A stretch of DNA of 64,000 nt from Litoditis marina (Eukaryota; Nematoda; Chromadorea; Rhabditida; Rhabditidae): assembly GCA_964036275.1 (NCBI GenBank), contig OZ038438.1:13991220-14055219 (forward strand), read 5' to 3'. How positions within the stretch are numbered: the stretch's first letter is position 1; each line of letters opens with the position of its first letter. The translations under genes were made by a program, and so were the position numbers. The notes under the pieces were generated by a model. It saw nothing but the letters and a program-made list of their open reading frames with translations, was not told the DNA's origin and searched no databases. Positions 50,001 through 63,104 of the stretch are shown one piece after another.

Positions 50001-53000
50001 ATCTGTCAAACACAGCAGAAGTTCGGAATTACGATATGAGAAGCTCACCATATAAACAAAGTGAAGCATTAAGTTTGGTTTTGGTTTTCTAGCTGTTCCC
50101 GATTTTATGGATTCCGTTTGCAGTGAATCTATCAGTTAGCAATCTGCAGTTGTGCTGTGTTTGTAGTTTGATCTTGGTGCTTCTGATCATAATTCGTGAA
50201 TAACGGCCTAATTCAATACCTAACTACAACAATGATTTGAACACTCCCTATACCTGTCTTTTCTCCTTGCGTTTCGCGAGGCGCCGTATTTCGTACGGGA
50301 GCCCTTCGGATCTCGGCTGTTCGAGCGATCAGCTTGTTCACTACGTCTTCAATATCCTCGTCGTCTTGGAACTCAAACCGGGCCTTATCATACTGAGCGA
50401 GGGTCGGGTTCTCGGTCGTCTGAAAGGATGGCTGAAAGAGTTTTTCCAGCGAGGACACACTGACACACTAGTTTTTTATTTGTCCATTTGTCTATGCAGT
50501 TTGATCGCTTTGATGAGTCACAAATTTGTAACACCATACGTCAAATTCACCATCAATCTCGCTACTTGGATACAAAGTAGATCAAACTATTTATTTAACG
50601 TTAGGGAAGGATAGCTGTTTTCATACAAGGAATCTATTCAGATTATTGCAGAGCTGGAGTTTCAATCACTAAAATCACTATTTGGGTGCGGGGGGGTCGA
50701 TTTTGCGAATGACGCAGTATCTCCATGGCGAACCAAATCTGCTCAATTCACGAAGCATTCATATTAGGGTGAGGGAATGAATCATACACCGAACATGATA
50801 TGAGAACATTCAAATATATAATGAATAATTGAAATAAACAAGAGTGTTTCGGTTGTATAAGGTTTGCTACAGGCGAAGAATGTGAACACTGTGGATGTGC
50901 AGTTCAGTCGAAATTGTGATTTGTGTGAACATCAAACTACAGCACTTGTTTCACTACGAACTCCACTTGTTTCGTTGCATATTTTGTAATGAATGGATGA
51001 AGGTAAATAAAATTACACACATATGTTGGGTATAACTGACCTGGTCAACAGAAGCCGACTGCTCGTTATCGAACGGACTCGAACTCAATTCTTCGTCGAC
51101 AAATCCGGCGTTATCGGTCTGCTCGATGATGGGAGCAAACTTGCCAACTTTGCGTTGAACCGGTAGATCTCTACGCGATGAAGACGGCTCCGAAACGTAT
51201 TGCTCTTCCCTTCTGAAGTTGGAATAATTATGCGTAGTTTAGTCGTTTTCATTCCAAATGACACTCCTTCAGTATGATTTCAAAGCTAGCTCAATCGTTT
51301 CTGATTACGTAAATGTTATCGGAATAAAAGAAAAATCTCGCGTTTGATTCTGATTTCCAAATACAAATTATGTTGCAAATTTCTTCGACAAAGTTGAAGT
51401 TTACATCAAAAAAGTCATGAGAAAGTTCGAATGGTGAGATCAACCCGTGATCACTGTTTACAGTGTTTACGCACAATGTCTTACGTTGATAAACATACTT
51501 CAGGTCTTCTTCAAGCTAGAAATTTAATTGTTAAAGTAACTTGGATAACAAGTATAAATGAGCCAATAACCAAGCCAGGACTTCCACTCAGGGAATATTC
51601 TCACATGAAAAGTTCTTCTCTTTCGGGCATTCCAACAGAGTTATTCGTAAGTTCTTCTGATGAAGGGGCATGTTCAGAAGAAGCGATTACCACTTCCTTA
51701 ACAAAATCAGCATGGGGTGAGAACAGAACAAAATGTATGAATTGAAGAATTAAAAACTTTGAATAACCGTTTATAGTGAATTGGAAACGATTTGTTCTTG
51801 TGAGCTGTTGAGTTTGTAATCATTTCCTTCTCACTCAGTTGAATAATAGTTTGCCTTGTAAACTTGTCACTTCAAAAAACCGTTTCAAATATTGCTGAGT
51901 AACATTGTTACAGAAAACATGCGCTTAACTATTGAAATTTCCGCGAAATGTATTTTTACCTGCGAATCTGTCGGGGCTGGCAATCTGTGGGCTCGGATGA
52001 CCTTCTTGTGATGTGTTCTCGCCTGAAAATGAGCTGTTTAAATCACCTGTCGATAAATGAATAAAAGCAATCCCATTTTGCTTTCTACGCACTGTTTTTA
52101 TTCAGAATCCTGTGTGTTTTGAACGTAACGGTTTTCATGCTTATTTTTTGTGGATCAAACTACAACTCTTGAAGAAACTTAAATTTGCAATTCCCGTAAA
52201 TGAGACTGAAAAGGGTGTTTCAAACGTTACTCTTTTCGAGTCTGTGTCGTCAGTGCCGAATTCCATGGAACCAAACAACTCCGTCATTTCATCGTCCTCT
52301 TCAGACCAGAGCGACTGAAGAACGATATAATTTGATTTCTACCATGCGAATAACTCTGGTTAACGTGGAAATGTGGTGGTGTATTCATTGCGATTCAGTG
52401 TTGTACGTGCTCCACGGAAAAAAAAAGTAGAGCAAACAACGGAGAAGCGGTAGAGAAATAACGTTTTATTAATTTTCAAGTGTGTACAGAAGCCTGTAAT
52501 AACAAGGACAGTGCCGAAGAGGAATACCTTAACTATTGATACAGAAGCTCAAAATAAGTGCAATGCCAAACAAATTGCGTGATGTAACGGCAGCGGTGGT
52601 GGTGCAGTTAGAAACAACAATACGAGAAGCGTGTGAACGTGTGAACGTGTGTGAAAGTGTTTCCAAATCATGCGAATAAGACGAACAAGTAGATGTATTA
52701 TCACCAGTTTCTGTTGTAGAACGATAGTTAAAAAAACGAGCAAGTGGATTAATAGGATTCTGTTTCAAGGTTAAATAGCCTAATTATCTTGCAGTAAATC
52801 ATAGCTTACAATGTGAGGTCGGTACGGTCTCATTGGAGATCTTCTACGACCGTCTGCGTTGATTGGTTGCAGGAAAACAAAGTCAGAACCATCTGATCCA
52901 GAGCGCAGAGGCTGTAAATTAAAATCCTATGAGAGTATAAAACTGTACAGGGTCATTGGAGCATCAATCAATCATTCAATCAATCAATTGTGCTCATCAA

Positions 53001-56000
53001 TTCGTAATACAAACGTCACTAAAATACCAATTTATATTTGTCATCCCTTAATTTTGTTCCTGAGAACTTTATCAATAGTTCAAATCACGTATCAGAATGA
53101 AATTCACTCACCAGGTTGTTCTTGGAAAACTTCAGTTTTCCTGGTACAGCCACCTTTTTCTCGTGCGGTTTCGGGAAGGCGTCGTTGTTGAATGTCACTC
53201 TGGACAAGTCGCCAACTGCAACGATTGAGGGGTTTGAAGAAGTTCTGATTTTGTGCTGTTTTTGAGGATCGAACTGAGAGATAAAGTAGTTCAGAACCTA
53301 ATTTCTCTTGGATTGTGCTCAAGTAGCAGTTATAACACTGGTTTTGTACTTAATGAACTGCTCCCATTGTGGTTCCGTTAAGAATATATGGGCTGTTGTG
53401 ACAAGAATACTGTAGGAAAGGATTATGCCGGAGAACAGCTAGAAACACACATAGATAAAAAACGTATGATAACCCATGATCCATCGAATGGGTATTGAAT
53501 ACTCAAGCAATGTGTTTAAATCGATTACCCATGGTTATGTCTTCGATGGATTTCGCGGGGTTCTGCTGAACTGTGGTGTCAACAGTGTTGGGTGTGGTGG
53601 CCACCCTTCTTTCGTCGTTGTTCACCAATCCATGATTGAACTTGCTCGAAACTGTAAAGTAGTATGGAAATGTACTGTGACAAACGATTAAACTAGCAAA
53701 TTTGTATTTCTGCTTTGTAAATACTAATTTATCACACTTGTTCCCATCAGAATGGCAGAAATCCAAAGCTGCCGTTTTTTAAAACTTCTATCTTCTCCTC
53801 AGTAGTATAAGTGTCACCCATAGTGGAGCACTGTGTGTATCGTATAGCCTGTCCGCCATTAGTTGCTTACCATCCATGGTCTGAGGGTGTTGTGCTCTTT
53901 GAACGGGGTTCGTGACAGCGGGTTGTTCGGATGGCCTCGCGGCTTCCTGGTGCGCAGGAGGACTGGCTGAAGCACAGAACGAATGACTCGAACAGAATAA
54001 CAACTCATTGCCAATAGATCGTTGGCTAAGATCCGAAGCGTTATTTCTTCGTAAAAATTAACAAACCAAACGAAGAAATATTTATCTGTCCTAAATGAGT
54101 GTCTCTCCGATGAGATCATTTGCTGTTCTCGTAATACCAAGTTTCGGACTCGAAACAACCCCTCCCAAAAATCAATATCTAACCTGCCGTCGCTGTTAGC
54201 TGAGGTTGGTTTTCTAGAAGAGACGTCACTGTCTTCTTGAATAGATCCGATGCAATTTTTTCCGATGATGCATTCTCGATTGTTCTGAAAATCGGAATTC
54301 AAGTTAAGTTCAATAAGTGTACTTTTTTGCCTCGAATTTCTTACCTTATTATTTGCTCCATTTCCTGAGATGTCTCAGCTGGTCTCTCAGTTTCGGTTGG
54401 CAGTTTGATAGGTGGTCTCTGGGTAGTCACCGGGACAGCATGCTGCACCTCTGAATTTGTCAATGCTGAATTATTGAATCATTGTCGTGTTCTGAGAAAA
54501 AATAAAATGTAGTTGAGGTCGTGTAAGCTGAAAAAACTCCTATTATTTCTTTGTCAGGAGCTATGCAATGCATTCTAATATCACGGAGCGTCCACACTTA
54601 TCCGACTTGTTCTGTATAAAACCCCAATCCATTACCCAAGACGAGTTTTGCCCCAAACAAGATCTCACATTTCCCATTGTTTTGGAATTTCCCAGTGGTT
54701 CCAAAATATTATACAGTTCACATTTATTATACAGTTATTATGCAGTTCTTTGCTATATTCCCAGTTTTTGTTTCTTCTCATGTTTTTCTTTTGAAAAATG
54801 AACGTTTTTATATCTCTATGCCGTTGCTGTAGGCAAATGGGAGTACTATACCTGCATGATGACGCGGCATAGCAATGGTGACCTTTGGAGTTTCCGCTGT
54901 AGTGGGTATTCTAGTAGTAACTCGTTGCAGAATCGGCTCCTGAGACGAAAAATTGTTTTCAAAGTATTCAAACAAATTGGGAAGTATTTTAGAATATATA
55001 TATAATCAAACCTACTTTTGATGGTGTATATTCTGGGATGGTGTTCCCAAACATATCTGATTTCGAAACAATTTGCTGACCGGATGAATGTGGGCGCACC
55101 TGTAAAGATAACCGTAGAGCGTAGATATTTTTAAAAAATCCTATCAAAGAAGAAACGTATCTAAAATTGTCAGAGAGAATCCTCACGCGAGACCTAAAAG
55201 TGAAAAGAGCAAACATGTACACGTTTCTTGTGAATGTGTACTTCCCCGGCAGTATATGACTCACGTGTGTGGTTGCTGTTGTTGGAGCACGTGTGGATGA
55301 AGGTGTTGTTCTAGCCCGTGTGGTCGTCATTCGTGTTGTCGAAGGGGTAGTTCTTGGTCGTGTCACTCGCGTAGTAGCAACTCGCGTCGTAGCAGCTCGT
55401 GTGGTTGTAGAGGGAATAGTTCGGGTAACCGTGGGTCTGTGAGTGGTCCGACTTACTGGGCGAGGGGTCGTGGGAGTCCGTGCAGTCTTACTGACTTTGT
55501 GTTGTTTGCTGAAAGAGGTACACGCGTTGTTTTGTTAGGTGTTATGGCTCATCGACTTGTAATTCGATTATACAGTAGTCGAGAATAAAAACTGTAATGA
55601 AACTTTACTAGGTCATTGAATAAAAACCTTCCATGGTGTTCTGTACTGTTTTCCGTCATTCTTATGTTTATGCAATCATATATATTCAGAGATTTCACTT
55701 TATCACGCTTTGAAATCAAAAATGACAGGAAGTTACAATTAGTATTAGTCCTCGTGCACTCACTTGTTTGGCTTTGGAGTTGTCACTACTTTCACTGTGG
55801 TGGCCTTGACGTCATTGTAGATTTCAGCTGAAAAAGGTTACTTTAAATAAATTTTGCAGACGATGATTATAGAAAATGTGTTATTTTTGGTTCCAGTGTG
55901 TGAATTATGTTTGATGCCAGGGCAAATCTTCCTCAAAATATAAATTTCCTCCAGCTCTTCTCGAAATGTTTTCAAAGAGTATGTGTTCTCGAACTATCAG

Positions 56001-58460
56001 AGTTCCAATGTATTTGTTTCTGATATAAGTTATACTCTTTAATTATGAATTATATTATACTCTTAAAACTGTTCCACTCACGAATGCTTCTCGGGGCGAG
56101 ATCGCAGAATCTAACAACGTATCCCCTGTCTTCGATTCGAATTCCATTCAACAACTTATTTTGTCGCCTGAAGAATAAAACTTTGCCCAGAGTCTAACAG
56201 CGACCCTTTTTAGGAAAGAGAAAAATTGAGTTTCAAACGGTCACGGCGATAGTAGAGAAATCGGTTTTCATTTTCTAATAAACGCAGAAACGCAAGAGAC
56301 TAGATTAAACCTTTCTTCAATTCACATACCAATGCACAGTGCCGCTTGTGCAAAGGAATCCGCATTGTCACAGTTGAACTTTTTTGCTTTGTAAAGGATT
56401 TTGTTTGGCTATCATTCTTTCCTCTTGTCGTGAACTTTAGGTCAAGTATTATGATGGTTACAAAAAAAGCTAGTAGACAAATAGGCCAGTTTGATGAATC
56501 GGTACGTCTATGCTTGAACTCTGTTTTGTAAATTCCTCTCTATTATTAAGTATGTCAACTGGTTCTTACTCGATAATGGTGCTTCTGCTGAGACCGATGG
56601 GCTTGTTGAAGGCTGTTTCCTGACACTCGAACTCAGCTCGGGAACGCAGACGACAACACATGATTTGAATTCTGAATACATATTAAATATAAAACCTGTT
56701 TATAGGGCTCACTCACTCTGAAGTTAAAAATCGAGTTGTATAGAGGTGTTCAACCTTCATTAAGGTTCGCTTTCGTCTGACCCTTGATTTACAATCTGGG
56801 TTTTCGGCGAACCTTAGTGAACAACTCGGTTTTTAACTTCAGAGCATACGGTTCACGAAGAGCGAGTCGATACATCTAGCTCTGAATCGCTGTGTTTGTA
56901 GTTGGAACCCTGTATTTTCCAATCGTGAATCGACAGCTGTGCAGGTTGAATTACATTTCAGACAATGTCACAGCTGAAACAATTTCAATCCAGTAACTCT
57001 CATTTATCCTCCGATCGGTTATCCTTTTACTTTCAGGGATAGCTCGCCCACCCACCTGGTATCAGTCAAACGGGTGATTCCAGCAATGTATTCTCTTTCT
57101 TTGCAAGAAAACTCGGTTTTACTATTGAGAATGGGATCGAACATCGGGGAATAATAGCAGTCTTCTCGCTCCATTTCACTGATACCCACTGGTATATTTA
57201 CCCAAGGATAGAGCTGAAAAATTACCTTTCAAGTGTCTTGTTATTTAAAGAGTAAAACATCATAGAGATAACTAAAGAATTGACCTGTTTTCATAAATAT
57301 TGAGGCAGAGGCGATGTGTATAGATGTGTATATTTGGTGGCTACGTTTTTATGGATTCACCATCTTCAGTGTTCTATATTGTTGGTTTATTGGATATGAC
57401 GATTGCGGATTGGTAAATTAGCTTGAAGAACAATTGTAATTGAGATTTGAAGGACTGCTCGGCTAGAGAAGAACATTTGTGTGTACTGAAAATAAAACTC
57501 AGGAAGGGGATAGTTTACATTCTCGACTTGTTCGCAAGTCAGGTCAAACACGATGTCCTGTCTCTTGGCGCCGACCGATTCCACCATACGGATCGACAAC
57601 TCAGTTGCTCCTGCCTAAATTCACAGTTATATGGGACACACATAGAGTTGTAGTTTGATCTGCACATTATGATTTTGTTTACGACTGAGAAGCAGCGGAA
57701 TCAAACTACAAAGTTCATCTTTTCATTATTTTTGTTGGTAAGACAACCCGTGATGTTGGACATCCATCTCTTTTTGTTGGGCATCTATCTTTGCATAAAC
57801 TTCAAATTTCAACTTTGCCGAGTTTCTTATTTTTGGCATAATACTTTTCCTACATTCTTTCTCTGCAAACTAATCAAAAGTAGAGAAGGAGTTGCATGAT
57901 TTCGCAATTTTAAGGTGGGAGAGGTATAGTCTTTTTCATTTCTACGGACACTCCTACAGTATGGCAACAAAACTCCTAGTATGTTTTTATTACGCGAATA
58001 TCATCGGAAACGTAATCAATTTTTCGCATTCAATTCTGGTTCTGTTTAAAAACTTTTACAGAACGATTGTATAACAGAAAATGTGAAAGTTTGAATGTGT
58101 ACAATGCACTGTAGAAGTCTCAGCAGGGAATAAAGCAAACTAGACCAATAACACTTTTCAGAAACAGTTGCAACATCATCATTTTACTACTGATCATCAA
58201 AGTAAATACAATACGAAAAAATAATAATTGGGAAAGTGATTATTTGTTCAACGGAATCGGGCGAGAAGGCAACTTTTATCCTGGACGTTGATTGAGTCTT
58301 CTTCAAAGTTGTACCATAAATTGAGTTTTTGATACAACAAAAGTGTACAACTTACCCTTTTTGGGCATTCAATCCGGAAATTATCGAACGGCGAGGAGAC
58401 AAAAACATTCTTTGCATGCGCTAGTTGAGGTATTAGCAGCAAGATAAGTAGAAATCGCAT
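47028..58460 (-). CDS. Secreted dermatopontin-like, mucin-like, lustrin-like mosaic protein
   Basis: Probably an extracellular matrix, cuticle or surface protein. Twenty-two exons keep phase: 58,460-58,356, 57,614-57,519, 57,213-57,056, 56,671-56,570, 56,167-56,082, 55,827-55,764, 55,508-55,265, 55,099-55,016, 54,939-54,852, 54,465-54,345, 54,284-54,184, 53,966-53,871, 53,651-53,529, 53,215-53,112, 52,911-52,810, 52,022-51,960, 51,696-51,605, 51,212-51,041, 50,419-50,254, 49,059-49,001, 48,058-47,878 and 47,197-47,028. They encode 858 residues. A signal peptide (MRFLLILLLIPQLAHA) leads into a dermatopontin-like region to about 183, with Cys-spaced repeats of the 'G.....DR....C' kind (MCCRLRSRAEFEC, LNGIRIEDRGYVVRFC). 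Residues 200-285 are Thr/Arg/Pro-rich and probably O-glycosylated. A long low-complexity part with Thr/Pro patches and an acidic block (FQDDEDIEDVV) follows. The last 55 residues are Cys-rich (RCPEGTDCFLSHD, YRICCP), like lustrin modules. An acceptor abuts the ATG. The 20-codon exon at 49,001-49,059 is the weakest. No family symbol can be given. Confidence 0.8.
48241..48369 (-). CDS. Possible alternative 3'-terminal exon of the mosaic gene
   Basis: In the intron between the 49,001-49,059 and 47,878-48,058 exons, a good acceptor (TTTTGTTCCACAG) opens a phase-0 frame of 42 codons: SIEIGIVHNHLCTISEMSRV, then ICLSLLGKTTSAANKVIE, then IAEK and TAA. Phase agrees with the preceding exon, so it could replace the Cys-rich C terminus by a short tail. 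It may also be chance. Confidence 0.3.
   Translation of the reverse strand, partial: SIEIGIVHNHLCTISEMSRVICLSLLGKTTSAANKVIEIAEK
49378..49488. mobile_element. TIR element related to Satellite 2 (copy 2)
   Basis: A short copy of about 110 bp with inverted ends TTTCCTACTGAGACACCTA and TTGTAGGGGTCTCAGTAGC, the latter followed by AATGAAAAAGACT. It lies in a minus-strand intron of the mosaic gene. Same family as 22,611-22,831. Confidence 0.65.
50162..50229. mobile_element. Short TGTAGTTTGATC element
   Basis: Begins TGTAGTTTGATCTTGG and ends TACCTAACTACAA about 68 bases later, a degraded inverted repeat. It sits 25 bases beyond the donor of a mosaic-gene exon. Solitary ends of the same family occur at 39,743 and 52,152. 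Confidence 0.5.
50496..50591. mobile_element. TGTAGTTTGATC family element (96 bp)
   Basis: Inverted ends GCAGTTTGATCGCTT and AGTAGATCAAACT enclose about 70 bases without coding capacity. It lies about 75 bases upstream of the 50,419 exon acceptor, inside an intron. Confidence 0.5.
56716..56844. mobile_element. 129-bp foldback element in an intron
   Basis: Left arm CTCTGAAGTTAAAAATCGAG followed by TTGT; right arm ACAA followed by CTCGGTTTTTAACTTCAGAG. The 24-bp arms pair with one mismatch. An inner pair, AAGGTTCGC and GCGAACCTT, pairs perfectly; the left side has about 20 extra bases between outer and inner pairs. No coding capacity. It differs in sequence from the other families here. Confidence 0.7.
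57649..57710. mobile_element. TGTAGTTTGATC family element (62 bp)
   Basis: Clean copy with ends TGTAGTTTGATCTGC and GGAATCAAACTACA. It lies just upstream, in gene orientation, of the second coding exon of the mosaic gene, within intron 1. Confidence 0.65.
57925..58143. mobile_element. TIR element related to Satellite 2 (copy 3)
   Basis: Left end TATAGTCTTTTTCATTTCTA followed by CGGACACTCCTACAGTA; right end CACTGTAGAAGTCTCAGCAG followed by GGAATAAAGCAAACTAG. The arms are inverted and diverged, around about 140 bases of non-coding interior. It sits in intron 1 of the mosaic gene. Confidence 0.65.
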
Positions 58461-61400
58461 CTGAACAAATATATATCAAAAATTTCAAGTTTCCAAATTA
58501 AAATGTGAAACAATGTATTGGGCGGAACATTGAATCTATGAATGGTTGTATCCGCCCTCCGGACCAGCCGTGCAAGTTTATGATTCAAGCAAAAACTATT
58601 CTTCCCGCAAACTGTCGTTTCAAGCGAGATAAATTTAATTCCCATGGAAATGCTTGTGATCACCAAAACTAATTTACATGGGAAGTATTCTTTGAACTAT
58701 CTCATATTCGTCAAGGCTCAAAAATAATGTTAAATAGAAACGAGGATATTGCATAATATAAAACAGGCGGTGAATCCGTACAAACATGTCGGCCAGCTTT
58801 CCAGAGAGTGAAACAACATTCACTGATGATGTTGAACTAATAGAAATTCATAAAAAAAAATGATGATCAAACGAGAGACGAAATGGAAAGTAACCGCAAG
58901 TGGGCGCGATAATGCGGCGACAGCAGTTGAGGCCACGCACTGTATCCGCAGAGTTTCAGATCGGACGAAAGCGAAAAAGCGGGACGACGGATCAGCAGAA
59001 TGCGGTCAATGGAACGCTGTAAACAGGCCGCCTGATAAGACACAATAATCATTCTGGTCCATTTCACAGTGGTGAGGAAGTCGAGGGTTTTCGGGGCAGT
59101 GTGAAACCAATTCCCCCTTTCGGTGGATGACAGAAGGCGTGAATAGTTTTCTATGGTTCCTCGTCGTTTTCCCACCGAACATGGTACCATTATATCTCAA
59201 ACTAATGCATTTATTACGGTGCGCATATTTTGATATGACTCGACGTGTGCTAGGTGATTTGGGTACCCCTGAGTACCTGAACTAGTATTTATTTCTGCCC
59301 TCCTTGAATACAAAAAACCGATTAGTCGTTCTAACCGAGTGTATGAGGAGACTTCTGCTCAAGAAACATAAGTGTACCGATTGTGGCGAAACTAAGTTGT
59401 GCTACTAATTTGATCAATAAAAATGTTCGGTTTCAAACTGAAAGAGCAGTACTCAACTCGCTCTATAGTTCACAAAATCGAGTGTTTATGACCAGTGGCC
59501 GATAGTGTTCATTAACTACCAACACACTTTTTACCATGTAGTTTTAACATGTTATGGGTTGGGCCAACGGAGACGAAGGTCCGATCACGAGATGACCTGT
59601 TCAGTTCATATATTCTCACCGGTGTTTGTCGCTGTCCAACACCTCTACCGAAGAATTCATGTGACCCTGGGCTTCCAGAAACTGTCCGATCGACAGTCTA
59701 GTCATGTTTCACAGAATACTTCGAGTCAAACCATTGGAGTTTCGGGAACATTGTGTGGTAACTAGAGCATAAAATGAGATCGAGACGTTAGCAAACGAGT
59801 TGGTTTTATCTTTGATCTCAATTGCATAATCTAATTACCTTGCCCTTTCAAACTGCAGTTCAATTGGGCATCATTCTCGCAGTAGCTCATCGACTCGTAA
59901 AGCACTTGATTCGAACCGCAAAAAAAAAACATCCACAATTGAATGAAAGTTCACAGTAGCACTTTATTATAGATAGGAAACTATGAAATTTCCGAATTGC
60001 GGACAAACTCCAGGTTTCGGGAAAAGTTTCGTACGTAAACCTTGGTTTGGCTGTTTCTGACTGTTTCACGCCACTTAGGAAGACACGACTCTGAGCAGAA
60101 AATCTTGAAGACTTCATGATAAAACTAAAGTTCCGATTCGAGACGACAATTACAACGTCTTTGATGTCTTCAGTTTTTTTTCTGAACCGATTCAATTATC
60201 TCGACTTTTTGTTCGTATTACCCATTTGCCGTGAAACTCATTTTCGATGGGAGGTTAAGAATAGAATTGATCAAGTGAAAACGGTTCCTATTCTGGAGAA
60301 ACCGCCTGTTATGGACGTTTCAACTCCATACTGTAAATAGGCTCTGGCTTGGAACATATATAAAGCGCGTTTTTCCCATTCATTTCAAGATAACTATCAG
60401 CCTTTCTAACTATTACTGGCTAGATGAACGCTAATGAGTTCAAAGTAGCGATTTATACATGCTTCGAACGCCATTTACTTTCAAAGCGTGCGGGTGCGTC
60501 GCGGTCGTCTTGGCATCCCTCCAGTTTCACCAGCTGAGTTATGTCAGCTTCATCGTTGTTTTTTAAAACGAATTGATTGATTCTACGGGTCTCATGACCT
60601 ATCAATGTGATGATTGGAGCATCTTATCCGCAGAGTCTGATTGTCTACTCATGAATCGTTTCAAGAAAAACAACTTAAAACACACGCGGTTTTCGAAACA
60701 TATAGGAGATCGCTCATGCTTCAACTTATACTATTCTGAAATGAATTTATTCTGTGTTCCATTGAAATCTTGAATTTGCTGATGATCGAGAACGCGTGAT
60801 TTTGTACACGGGTGCAAACCTAAAAGACATTGACAACTTTTAAAAGAGTTAAAACGGGTTAACCCGCTATGCAGGCGTTATTTTTGCGTTCACTGATGAA
60901 TCATAATACTCGAATACCTGTGTCCAACAATTTTCGGTTGCCGTTCTATTAGTCACCTTTGCGGCGTTTCCAAGTAGTCAACGGAAACCACGCAAATGTG
61001 CAACAGTTGTTCCAGCTTTGTCATAATTGAGAGCGTTCCGTTACTCGACATGGAACTCAGATTATACACGAACATTGCCGTTGTTATCATAAAACACGTT
61101 TGCCTTACTTCTTTAGTTCAAACTTTACTCAAAAATTAAGAATTTGATGTATTTTGTAAGATGTCGGCTTTCCCCATTTCCGCCAGGGTTTTTTATTACT
61201 ATAATCCATTTCTCCTAGTTGTGGACACTTACAGTCCGAGATCCTTCCCCAACAACTATTTTATAACAAGAACAAAGATTGAAAGTGACGTCTTCGATCG
61301 TCTGTACTAATAACGACGCCGATTCATTCAAAAAGAACTTCCCAAACAATCGTGGTAAAAAGTGCCAGGAGTTTTAATATTCGTATTGTAAGTGTTCACA

Positions 61401-62957
61401 AGCGTGCTGAAGTGGTGATGATGCCAGTCGTATGCAACACCACTTCAGCGAATCAACTATGTCACTTCCCGTTCAGAAAATTGTTCGACTTTGATCACTT
61501 CTAGTATGCATGTAGAGTGCCAACCATCCATAGTTTCAGTTTCAAAGGTGTCGGCGTTCCACATTTGCTTCTCCATTTTTATTATGTTTTAAACAATCAT
61601 GGCACAGGCAGCACTTATGCAGGTTGGTTACCGTGATTTTCAACAGTGAGACGAAATTCGTGTATGTTTTCCTTTTTTTTCATAGCGGATTAGATTATTC
61701 ATTACCACCAATACTATGGTAACACAAAACGAGTGGTTGACGAGTGAAGAAAATGCTGTCATATGAATGAATTGCCACACGGTCCCTACTTTCACAGAAG
61801 CATGTAATCGTGTGTAGAATTTCCTTTCTCGATTCCGGTGTGGAATCAGCTCTTGAGTAGAGGTGAGGGAATCGCCCGAACCCACAAAACTTTAATGGAA
61901 ATGTGAGAAAGAACACTTTCTCGGAAGTAGAAGTTCTGTCATTCTGGTTGCTTCACAGTATCCGATATTTTTCATATGAAAATTATAGAACAGCAAGATG
62001 ATAGGAATAGCACATTTTTTATAATCAGTCCAAATGTGATAATTTCCAATTTACCTGAGAAATGAAACAAGAGATCACAACTTCGACTAGTACTCGCAAG
62101 TGAAGACATATGTTCACGTTTAGAATAGCGGAAAGTATACAACTTCTACATTGAACAGGGTACAACGGCTTTTCCCTTTTTGTACTGCAGCTGCGTATGG
62201 AGTTGTGAAAAGAAAGTGGAGTATATTACACGAAACTACTGCCTGCGCGCACACAAATAGTTTTTCTCCTCGCCCACAGATCAAAGTTATTTGATAACAT
62301 ACAATATCTGTTAGCAAAAACAATTATCTTAACTCTTCGAAAGTCCTTTCTTTCCAAATCGATGAGTACTTAGTGTCGCGAATGACGATTTTTATGTTGA
62401 GTGTTACCACAACTATGTCTGTACATTGTAGTTCTACGTTCCACTGTTTCACATTTCTCTTTCCGGAAAGAAGTGGGGAATAGAACTACACCTCTCTCGT
62501 GTTTCTCAAATTCACCATAGCTCCTTTTTACTAACTCCAAAACGCCTTGTCATATTATGATATGTACCGAATGTCAAGTTTGTGGTGCTCACGATTTCAG
62601 AGACATGGCCAGTCTGTCTTTCAATAACCTGATAATCAGAATGAAGGCAAGTATTTAAAACTAATGAACATGGTTTTTCAATTCCTCCGGCCACTGTTTA
62701 CGTGACTGATAAGCAAACTTCATATTTTGACGGACAAATAAGTAATTCAGTGTTCTAGAGTAATATTTTCTCATCTTCTGCATGCGCGATTTCAGCTAAT
62801 TTGTACAATCACTTCATTTTCATCCTAGTTGAAAGTATGACCCGTCCTAGAGAAATATTGTATTGATTTGCTTGAACAGTTTTTTCTGGCATCAAGTTTT
62901 CGGAAACCATTCAGATTTTTGCATCTGGTTCTCTATAAAGAATGAACAATTATTTTT
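58461..62957. other. Upstream flank of the mosaic gene, no gene seen
   Basis: About 4.5 kb of AT-rich sequence. TTGTTCAG ends exactly at the mosaic gene's ATG (58,461-58,468), a probable trans-splice acceptor. A frame of 107 codons (58,867-59,190, minus) and its plus-strand shadow show no domain. CATATATAAAG at about 60,355 is TATA-like, but no start or exon follows it. Frames at 59,505-59,765, 60,573-60,773 and 61,640-61,916 are unsupported. Confidence 0.5.
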
Positions 62958-63025
62958 TGTAGTTTGATCTCGATACACGCTGAATTTTACGAATTTTGAA
63001 CTGAAAACAACGGCATCAAACTACA
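62958..63025. mobile_element. TGTAGTTTGATC family element (68 bp)
   Basis: Ends TGTAGTTTGATCTCG and CGGCATCAAACTACA. The inner right part, GAACTGAAAACAACGG, is shared with the 290-bp element at 22,187-22,478, which ties the short and long forms together. Confidence 0.7.
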
Positions 63026-63104
63026 GACACAGCAGAATAGAGCATAGGATTCGCTCACTTCAAAGCATGCCTACATGATGTATATTGACTCATCGCGCTG
63101 TTAC

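Noticed and set aside
51431..52318. Plus-strand frames of 104 and 68 codons
   Set aside because: The first overlaps the minus-strand exon at 51,605-51,696, which fits the phase of both neighbouring exons. The second, at 52,112-52,318, lies in an intron and has no support beyond Ser-richness.
54989..55366. Minus-strand 125-codon Thr-rich frame as a separate gene
   Set aside because: It is the read-through of exon 7 of the mosaic gene into its intron; the donor at 55,265 links it in phase to the next exon.
60340..60780. Gene downstream of the TATA-like CATATATAAAG
   Set aside because: No start codon, exon or domain follows; only a 66-codon frame of ordinary random appearance.
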